From Alphaproteobacteria bacterium (GTDB lineage: Bacteria; Pseudomonadota; Alphaproteobacteria; Micropepsales; Micropepsaceae): a stretch of 5,997 nt of DNA. Location: contig CANBZE010000131.1 of assembly GCA_947373775.1 (NCBI GenBank), positions 1-5,997 of the forward strand, read 5' to 3'. This document shows, one piece after another, positions 1 through 4,680 of the stretch. Below the pieces are notes generated by a model. That model was given only the letters and a program-made list of their open reading frames with translations. It was not told the origin of the DNA and did not search any database. Position 1 is the first letter of the stretch. Every line of letters starts with the position of its first letter. The position numbers and the translations under genes were made by a program.

Positions 1-1350
1 GATGACGATGCGCTCGCCGGCCTGGGCGAAGCCTTCCTGGCGCGCGATCTGGCTGGCGCGCTTCACCATGTCGTCGAAGTCGCGAATGTCCTCGGTGATC
101 ACGCTGTGGGTGCCCCATACCAGGCACAGCCGCCGCGCCGTCTCGATGGAGGGGGTGGGCGCGATGATCGGCGCCTGGCTGCGTTCGCGCGCCGCGCGCA
201 TGGCGGTGATGCCCGATTTTGTCCAGCACACAATGGCGCGGGCCTCGATGGTCTGGGTCACTTCATGCACCGCCGCCATGATGGCGTCGGGGGTGGTCTT
301 TTCCGGGGCGCCGCGTTGCGCCTCGATAATCGAATGGTAAAGCTCGTCATCCTCCACCGCCATGGCGATGCGGTCCATGGTCTGCACGGCTTCCACCGGA
401 TAGGAACCCGAGGCTGATTCCGCCGACAGCATCACCGCATCGGCGCCGTCGAACACTGCTGTCGCCACGTCCGAGACTTCGGCGCGGGTCGGCATGGGCG
501 AGTTGATCATGGATTCCAGCATCTGGGTGGCCACCACCACCGGCTTGCCGGCCTTGCGGGCGGCGCGGGTGATCTGCTTCTGCAGCCCCGGCACGCGTTC
601 CAGCGGCATTTCCACCCCTAAGTCGCCGCGCGCCACCATCAGCGCATCGGCCAGTTCGATGATCCCGGCCAGCGAGGCCAGGGCCTTGGGCTTTTCGATC
701 TTGGCCAGCACGCCGGCGCGGCCCGCCACGATCTTCTTCAGTTCGGCCACGTCCTCGGGGCGCTGCACGAAGCTCAGCGCGATCCAGTCCACGCCCAGTT
801 CCAGCGCCGCGTCCAGGTCGGCGCGGTCTTTCGGGGTCATGGCCGACATGGGAAGAAGCGTGTCGGGCATGTTGACGCCCTTGCGGTCCTTGATCTCGCC
901 CGCCACTTCCACCACGGCTTCGGCGAAGGTGTCGGCCTTGCGCAGCAGGCGCAGGCGCACCTTGCCGTCATCGATCAGCAGGGCATGCTTCTGCTTGATG
1001 GCCTGGAAGATTTCCGGGTGCGGGATCGGGATTTCCTCCGGCTTGTCGCTGGTCTCGCCCAGCACCAGCTTGATGCGTTCACCTTCCACCAGCATGCGCG
1101 GGCCGCCGCACAGTTTTCCCAGCCGGATCTTGGGGCCCTGCAGGTCGCACAGGATGCCGACGGGCCGGCCCACTTCCTCCGACAGGGCGCGCAGGTCGCG
1201 GTGCATCTTGCCCAGCATCTCGTGACTGGTGTGGCTCATGTTGATGCGGAAGACGTCCACGCCGGCATCGAACAGCTCGCGCATCTTCTCCGGCGTGTTG
1301 GAGGCCGGACCCAATGTGGCCAGGATTTTTGTTTTTCTGCGGCGGCGCAT
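1..1350 (-). CDS. pyk: Pyruvate kinase, 3' end cut by window edge
   Basis: Cytosolic glycolytic enzyme that transfers phosphate from phosphoenolpyruvate to ADP, giving pyruvate and ATP. The 450 visible residues run in one open frame to the window edge. Family proteins are usually about 470-480 residues, so only the end of the C-terminal domain is missing. Visible motifs, in order: TKILATLGPAS near the N-terminus; FRINMSH (R35, N37, S39, substrate and cation site); DLQGPKIR (69-76); the B-domain at about 70-170; LAKIEKP with catalytic K217 and metal ligand E219; VARGDLGVE with metal ligand D243; ATQMLESM with T275; PTRAEVSDVA and DAVMLSAESASG. K74 sits where potassium-dependent enzymes have Glu, which suggests a potassium-independent enzyme. 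The ATG has an AGG-containing Shine-Dalgarno-like sequence about 6 bases upstream. It lies 46 bases downstream of the DUF1036 gene with no terminator between, so cotranscription is likely. Identification is near certain. Confidence 0.97.
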   Translation of the reverse strand, partial: MRRRRKTKILATLGPASNTPEKMRELFDAGVDVFRINMSHTSHEMLGKMHRDLRALSEEVGRPVGILCDLQGPKIRLGKLCGGPRMLVEGERIKLVLGETSDKPEEIPIPHPEIFQAIKQKHALLIDDGKVRLRLLRKADTFAEAVVEVAGEIKDRKGVNMPDTLLPMSAMTPKDRADLDAALELGVDWIALSFVQRPEDVAELKKIVAGRAGVLAKIEKPKALASLAGIIELADALMVARGDLGVEMPLERVPGLQKQITRAARKAGKPVVVATQMLESMINSPMPTRAEVSDVATAVFDGADAVMLSAESASGSYPVEAVQTMDRIAMAVEDDELYHSIIEAQRGAPEKTTPDAIMAAVHEVTQTIEARAIVCWTKSGITAMRAARERSQAPIIAPTPSIETARRLCLVWGTHSVITEDIRDFDDMVKRASQIARQEGFAQAGERIVI

Positions 1351-1396
1351 AAGGACCTCAAGTAGCGGAGCGGTAGGTCAATTAAAGAAGTGAATC

Positions 1397-1795
1397 CTAG
1401 TTGGAAAGAGTTTGTGTCCAATCGGGCTTCTTGCCCGTATCCACTTCAAAGAAACCGCGGCGGTCGAAGCCGCGCGTGGCGCAGGTGCCGCGTCCCACCG
1501 ACTTGAAGCGCTTTTCCGGGGCGACACAGAACTTGGTCTTGCCTTCCCAGATGCCCGCTCCGCCGTCGGTGGCATAGAGATAATAGAAGCGTCCCTGCAG
1601 TGGCCCGGTCAGCAGGGCGGCGCAGGTCTTTGGCGCCACCGTCCACCAGCCTTCGGATGTCCAGTTGGTGCCGTCGAAGCGGCCGATGGCGCTGCGCACC
1701 GGCTGGCCGGTCTTGTTGCAGAGTTTGAAGGCGGCATGCGCGGGGGCAGCCGCCAAGGCCAAAGTCACCGCCAAAAGGAGGGTCGTGCGACGCAT
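1397..1795 (-). CDS. DUF1036 family small secreted protein
   Basis: A 132-residue protein of unknown function. It starts with an N-terminal signal peptide: RR at residues 2-3, a hydrophobic core at about 5-17, and a likely signal peptidase I cleavage after AHA at 19-21. The mature part matches DUF1036 by remembered motifs: LCNKTG (25-30), SEGWW (47-51), LLTGPL (61-66), YYLYA (71-75) and a C-terminal GFDRRGFFEVDTG (109-121). The mature protein has four cysteines (26, 58, 90, 105), which could form two disulfides in the periplasm; that is inference. The open frame extends 51 codons further upstream, but that extension would overlap the divergent gene and put the signal peptide internally, so the ATG at 1795 is preferred. 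The ribosome binding site is weak (GGA about 8 bases upstream). The next gene on this strand is pyruvate kinase. Family call is confident; function is unknown. Confidence 0.88.
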   Translation of the reverse strand: MRRTTLLLAVTLALAAAPAHAAFKLCNKTGQPVRSAIGRFDGTNWTSEGWWTVAPKTCAALLTGPLQGRFYYLYATDGGAGIWEGKTKFCVAPEKRFKSVGRGTCATRGFDRRGFFEVDTGKKPDWTQTLSN

Positions 1796-1822
1796 GTTAA
1801 GTCCGGTTTGGCGCGAAAGGGT

Positions 1823-1852
1823 TTGCCCGTCAACCTGTCTCGATCCTATATG
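1823..1852 (+). promoter_or_regulatory. Candidate promoter for the N-formylglutamate amidohydrolase-like gene
   Basis: The 65-base divergent gap holds TTGCCC (1823-1828) as a -35 candidate and CTATAT (1846-1851, or TATATG one base later) as a -10 candidate, with a 17-18 base spacer. The -10 fits the core of the Caulobacter-type housekeeping pattern (CTANAW). Transcription would begin about 7-9 bases past the -10, almost at the ATG at 1861. On the opposite strand, TTGACG (1828-1833) could be a -35 for the DUF1036 gene, but I see no good -10 at the right spacing. Both are predictions from pattern only. Confidence 0.5.
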
Positions 1853-1860
1853 GCAAGCGC

Positions 1861-2592
1861 ATGACGGAAAACGCCTTTGAGGCCATTGCGGGGAGCAAAA
1901 ACAGCAAGCTTTTGCTGCTGTGCGACCATGCCTCCAGCGCCCTTCCACAGGGGTTCGGGTCGCTGGGGCTGGACGCGGGCCTGTTTGCCACCCACATCGC
2001 CCATGACATCGGGGCGGCGGCGGTCACGCGCGCCCTGGCATCGGCCTGGGATGCGCCGGCTTTCCTGGGACGCTGGTCGCGCCTGCTGATCGACCTCAAC
2101 CGGGGGGCGGACGATCCCACCATTGTGATGAAACTATCGGACGGCAGCATCATTCCGGGCAATCGGGATGCGGACGCCGCCGAAGTGGCGCGGCGCATCG
2201 CGGCCTACCATGCGCCCTATCATGCCGCCATCGCCGCCGAGCTGGACCGCATGGGACCGGATGCGGTGCTGATCTCGATGCACAGCTTCACACCCAGCTG
2301 GAAGACGGTGCCGCGCAAATGGGAAGTCGGCGTGCTGTACGACCGCGATGCGCGGCTGGCAGCGCCGCTGATGGCGCGGCTGGAACAGGCCGGCTTCACC
2401 GTCGGCGACAATGAGCCCTATACCGGTGCGCTGGACGGCGACAGTTTGAATATCCATGGCACCTTGCGCGGCCTGCCGCATGTCCTGATCGAGATACGGC
2501 AGGACTTGATCGGCAGCCAGGCGTCAGCACAAGACTTTGCGCTGCGCCTCAAACCCATCATGGATGCGGCATTGGTGGATATGGGCAAATAG
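1861..2592 (+). CDS. N-formylglutamate amidohydrolase family protein (COG3931-like)
   Basis: A 243-residue protein of the N-formylglutamate amidohydrolase (FGase) family, which are zinc-type hydrolases. The characterised HutG-type members split N-formylglutamate into formate and glutamate in histidine degradation. Conserved blocks are visible: LLLCDHAS with H23, an HIAHDIGAA segment (45-53), SRLLIDLNRG (73-82), SMHSFTP with H141, GDNEPYTG (182-189), and an NIHGT...IEIRQDLI block containing H199 and E211. The histidines and glutamate are the probable metal and catalytic residues. There is no signal peptide, so it is cytosolic. No Shine-Dalgarno sequence precedes the ATG, and the candidate promoter sits immediately upstream, so a leaderless message is possible. 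No hut genes are nearby. This subfamily is usually annotated only by homology, so the true substrate is uncertain. Confidence 0.85.
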   Translation: MTENAFEAIAGSKNSKLLLLCDHASSALPQGFGSLGLDAGLFATHIAHDIGAAAVTRALASAWDAPAFLGRWSRLLIDLNRGADDPTIVMKLSDGSIIPGNRDADAAEVARRIAAYHAPYHAAIAAELDRMGPDAVLISMHSFTPSWKTVPRKWEVGVLYDRDARLAAPLMARLEQAGFTVGDNEPYTGALDGDSLNIHGTLRGLPHVLIEIRQDLIGSQASAQDFALRLKPIMDAALVDMGK

Positions 2593-2599
2593 GCGTTGC

Positions 2600-2611
2600 G
2601 GCGCGTGCGCC
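2600..2611. other. Short GC-rich hairpin after the amidohydrolase gene
   Basis: GGCGC-GT-GCGCC is a self-complementary 12-base element 8 bases after the stop codon. It has no following T-run, so it is not a standard intrinsic terminator. It might stabilise the transcript end or be incidental in GC-rich sequence. The rest of this 62-base gap contains a weak promoter-like pair upstream of gapR (TTGCGG at 2596, TGTAGG at 2618), which I do not trust. Confidence 0.3.
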
Positions 2612-2654
2612 CACCGCTGTAGGGTCCGCCCCTTTCCAACATTCGAGTTCCCTG

Positions 2655-2897
2655 ATGGCCAAATCCGGCTTTGCCAAAGACCAGCTGAAATCCTTCATCA
2701 ACCGCATCGAGCGGCTGGAGGAAGAGCGCGCCGCTTTGTCGGCCGACATCAAGGAAGTCTATTCCGAGGCCAAGGGCACGGGTTTCGACACCAAGATCAT
2801 GCGCCAGGTGATCCGCATGCGGAAGCTGGACAAGGCGGATTTCCAGGAACAGGAAGCCATGCTCGACCTTTACTTGACCGCGATGGATATGCGCTAA
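2655..2897 (+). CDS. gapR: GapR-family nucleoid-associated protein (DUF2312)
   Basis: An 80-residue protein matching the DUF2312/GapR family. Caulobacter GapR is a small dimerising, tetramerising DNA-binding protein that encircles overtwisted, AT-rich DNA ahead of replication and transcription and helps topoisomerases there. The match is seen in QLKSFINRIERLEEE (10-24), a coiled-coil helix; IKEVYSEAKGTGFD (32-45); the basic stretch KIMRQVIRMRKLDK (47-60), the likely DNA-contact face; and the C-terminal EAMLDLYLTAM helix (67-77). As I recall, Caulobacter GapR is about 89 residues with a longer N-terminal tail; here only about nine residues precede the first helix. The ATG at 2655 is the only suitable start next to the conserved part. 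No strong Shine-Dalgarno sequence is visible. It lies between the amidohydrolase-like gene and a fucosidase on the same strand. The family call is strong. Confidence 0.92.
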   Translation: MAKSGFAKDQLKSFINRIERLEEERAALSADIKEVYSEAKGTGFDTKIMRQVIRMRKLDKADFQEQEAMLDLYLTAMDMR

Positions 2898-2899
2898 TT

Positions 2900-2936
2900 C
2901 CCTCAAGGCGCGGCATCAGACCGCGCCGCTGGAGGG
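2900..2936 (+). promoter_or_regulatory. Extended hairpin sequestering the fucosidase ribosome binding site
   Basis: The gap between gapR and the fucosidase folds almost completely. The inner stem is a perfect 7 base pairs: GGCGCGG (2907-2913) with CCGCGCC (2921-2927), closing a 7-base loop. After an internal loop (AA against GCTG), an outer 5-pair stem joins CCCTC (2900-2904) to GAGGG (2932-2936). The GAGGG is the Shine-Dalgarno sequence of the next gene. No T-run follows, so this does not look like a normal terminator. A role in translational control, or in limiting read-through from gapR, is inferred. Confidence 0.55.
2931..2936 (+). promoter_or_regulatory. Shine-Dalgarno sequence of the fucosidase gene
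   Basis: GGAGGG ends 4 bases before the ATG at 2941. It is the strongest ribosome binding site in the window and fixes the fucosidase start. Most of it is paired in the hairpin at 2900-2936. Confidence 0.8.
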
Positions 2937-2940
2937 ACAT

Positions 2941-4296
2941 ATGCCTGACTTTTCCATCGACCGCCGCGGCCTGATGCTTGGCGCCGCCGCCGCGCCTGTT
3001 GCCGCTGCCGTGACGCAGGAACCCGCCAGCGCCCAGCCGCCGCCGGGCCGCGATCCGTCGGCCGCCGCCTCTACACCCGATCAGCAGCGCCGCATGAAAT
3101 GGTGGCATGACGCCAAGTTCGGCATGTTCATCCATTTCGGCCTGTATGCCGCCCATGGCCGCCACGAATGGGCGATGGAGAATGAGGCCATCCCGGTGGC
3201 CGAGTATCAGAAATTCACCGCAAGCTTTAACCCCGCGCCCGGCACGCCGCGCAAATGGGCCCAGCTCGCCAAGGCGGCGGGCATGAAATACATGGTGCTG
3301 ACCTCCAAGCACCATGAAGGTTTCTGCAACTGGGACACCAAGCTGACCAATTATAATGCGGTCAATTACGGTCCCAAACGCGACGTCCTGAAGGAATATG
3401 TCGAAGCCGCCCGCGCCGAAGGCCTGCGCGTCGGCTTCTATTACTCACTGATGGACTGGCATCATCCCGACGGCGCGCGCTGCGAAACCGATCCGGCCGC
3501 GCGCCGCCGCTTCGTGGATTATACCCATAGCCTGATCCGCGAACTGCTGACCAATTACGGCAAGATCGACGTGCTTTGGTACGACGTCTCCTGGCCGCTG
3601 GATGCCGAAGGCTGGGAATCTGAAAAGATGAACCAGATGGTGTTCGGCCTGCAGCCCGACATCATCGTCAACAACCGCAACCGCCTGCCGGGCGATTTCT
3701 CGACGCCGGAACAGACCATCAAGGCGGAAGAGGGCGGCCGGGCCTGGGAAAGCTGCATGACCCTGAACGACAGCTGGGGTTACCAGAAGGCCGACGACAA
3801 TTGGAAAGACCCGCGCACCGTGATCCGCAACCTGATCACCTGCGCCCGCGACGGCGGCAACTACCTGCTCAATATCGGGCCGCAGCCGGACGGCGGCATT
3901 CCGCCCGAAAGTGTGCGCATCCTGAGCGCCGCCGGTGACTGGATCCGCCGCCATGGCGACACCATTTATGGGGCCGATGTCTGCCAGCCGCACACCAGCC
4001 AGTACGCCGCCTTCACCCGCAAGGGCAACACGCTCTACATGCATGTCTATTTCTGGCCGGCCGGCGGCGATGTCGCCATTTCCGGCCTGAAGCAGAAAGT
4101 GCTGTCGGCCAAGATTCTCAAGACCGGCGCAACCTTGCAGGTGTCACAGGACGGTTTCCGCACCCACATCACCGGCCTGCCCGAACATGCGCCGGACGCG
4201 CCGCTCACCACCCTGGCGATCGAATGCGACGGCGTGCCCGAGCAGGACACGCTGAATGTGCGCATCAACAAGCCAAGGCTGAAGGTGGGAATTTAG
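2941..4296 (+). CDS. GH29 alpha-L-fucosidase, Tat-exported
   Basis: A 451-residue glycoside hydrolase family 29 protein, expected to release alpha-L-fucose from glycans with retention of configuration. The N-terminus carries a twin-arginine-type signal (DRRGLMLG, residues 7-14, then an Ala-rich segment) with probable cleavage after ASA (29-31), so the enzyme should act in the periplasm or outside the cell. The catalytic barrel spans about 48-345: WWHDAKFGMFIHFG (54-67), TSKHHEGF (121-128), WDTKLTNYNAVN (131-142), DVLWYDVSW with likely nucleophile D215, and WESCMTLNDSWGY (269-281). E257 in STPEQ is a candidate acid/base, about 42 residues after the nucleophile; this residue varies in GH29, so that assignment is tentative. 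A C-terminal beta-sandwich-like domain follows (about 350-446). GG(N)YLLNIGPQPDG (305-318) is typical of the family. No fucose uptake or catabolic genes are visible nearby. Exact substrate linkage cannot be told. Confidence 0.93.
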   Translation: MPDFSIDRRGLMLGAAAAPVAAAVTQEPASAQPPPGRDPSAAASTPDQQRRMKWWHDAKFGMFIHFGLYAAHGRHEWAMENEAIPVAEYQKFTASFNPAPGTPRKWAQLAKAAGMKYMVLTSKHHEGFCNWDTKLTNYNAVNYGPKRDVLKEYVEAARAEGLRVGFYYSLMDWHHPDGARCETDPAARRRFVDYTHSLIRELLTNYGKIDVLWYDVSWPLDAEGWESEKMNQMVFGLQPDIIVNNRNRLPGDFSTPEQTIKAEEGGRAWESCMTLNDSWGYQKADDNWKDPRTVIRNLITCARDGGNYLLNIGPQPDGGIPPESVRILSAAGDWIRRHGDTIYGADVCQPHTSQYAAFTRKGNTLYMHVYFWPAGGDVAISGLKQKVLSAKILKTGATLQVSQDGFRTHITGLPEHAPDAPLTTLAIECDGVPEQDTLNVRINKPRLKVGI

Positions 4297-4300
4297 CCTA

Positions 4301-4624
4301 ATGTCGGATGCCTTACGGACCATCGAACTCGATGCGAGCGTTTGGAACACTCCGCTGGATTTTATAGTCGCTCTTCAAAAGGCGTTAAATGCACCCGAAT
4401 GGTGTGGCACGAACGTAGATGCCATTAACGAGCTTATGATTTGGGGTCTTGAGGCGGGAGAGCTTCCGCCTCCTTATGTTGTCCGTATCTCAGGAGTCTC
4501 TGCGGCCCCTGAAGATGTGCAGAACTATGTCGCGATTCAGGCGGAGTACGTTCAGGAGGCGCGTGCCGAAAAGGACATTCGTGATGGGGAAGACATCAAC
4601 GTAAGCATTACAATCGTGTCCTAA
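4301..4624 (+). CDS. Barstar-like (ribonuclease inhibitor family) protein
   Basis: A 107-residue protein resembling the barstar family, whose best-known member binds and blocks the ribonuclease barnase in the cytosol. The shared core is FIVALQKALNAPEW (21-34) followed by CGTNVDAINEL (35-45), aligning with barstar's PEYYGENLDALWDCL. G36, N38, D40 and A41 match; the position of barstar Asp39 is E44 and of Trp38 is N43. The C-terminus ends in a beta-strand-like INVSITIVS. The gene begins 4 bases after the fucosidase stop, with GGTGGGA (4284-4290) inside the fucosidase end as a loosely spaced ribosome binding site, so it is probably translated from the same message. GC is about 52% by hand count, well below its neighbours, with codons such as TTA, ATA and AAA that are rare nearby, suggesting transfer. 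No ribonuclease toxin gene is visible. It may be an immunity protein or serve another role. Confidence 0.8.
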   Translation: MSDALRTIELDASVWNTPLDFIVALQKALNAPEWCGTNVDAINELMIWGLEAGELPPPYVVRISGVSAAPEDVQNYVAIQAEYVQEARAEKDIRDGEDINVSITIVS

Positions 4625-4630
4625 ACAAAA

Positions 4631-4660
4631 GGCCCCTGCTGCGAAACAGGGGCCCTTTTT
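4631..4660. terminator. Bidirectional intrinsic terminator
   Basis: GGCCCCTG (4631-4638) pairs with CAGGGGCC (4647-4654) around an 8-base loop. On the plus strand the stem is followed by CTTTTT; on the minus strand it is followed by TTTTGTTT (complement of the AAACAAAA before it). It lies 6 bases after the barstar-like gene and about 20 bases past the stop of the convergent regulator, so it can end both transcripts. Confidence 0.9.
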
Positions 4661-4680
4661 ACACGACAGAAACGTTTGAG

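Noticed and set aside
494..1225. Long plus-strand open frame of 243 codons
   Set aside because: It lies antisense to pyruvate kinase, whose motifs are unmistakable. The translation is Ser/Arg/Ala-rich low-complexity sequence typical of a shadow frame in GC-rich DNA.
1351..1396. Promoter or terminator between the DUF1036 gene and pyruvate kinase
   Set aside because: A TTGACC hexamer on the minus strand has no matching -10, and the only inverted repeat has 5-base arms around a 16-base loop without a T-run.
1823..1856. TTGCC/GGCAA inverted repeat flanking the promoter candidate as an operator
   Set aside because: The arms are only 5 bases and 24 bases apart; expected by chance at this composition.
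1412..1864. Plus-strand open frame of 150 codons opposite the DUF1036 gene
   Set aside because: Antisense to a gene with a signal peptide and family motifs; no recognisable domain, and it overlaps the start of the next plus-strand gene.
1796..1948. 51-codon upstream extension of the DUF1036 gene
   Set aside because: It would overlap the divergent amidohydrolase-like gene by about 90 bases and place a clear signal peptide in the protein interior.
2418..2906. Minus-strand open frame of 162 codons spanning gapR
   Set aside because: Antisense to the end of the amidohydrolase-like gene and all of gapR, both of which have clear family matches.
3445..4044. Minus-strand open frame of 199 codons
   Set aside because: Antisense to the catalytic part of the fucosidase; composition fits a mirror frame and no motif is recognisable.
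4406..4423. TGGCAC resembling a sigma-54 -24 element
   Set aside because: No GC-containing -12 element at the required spacing, and it lies inside the barstar-like coding region.
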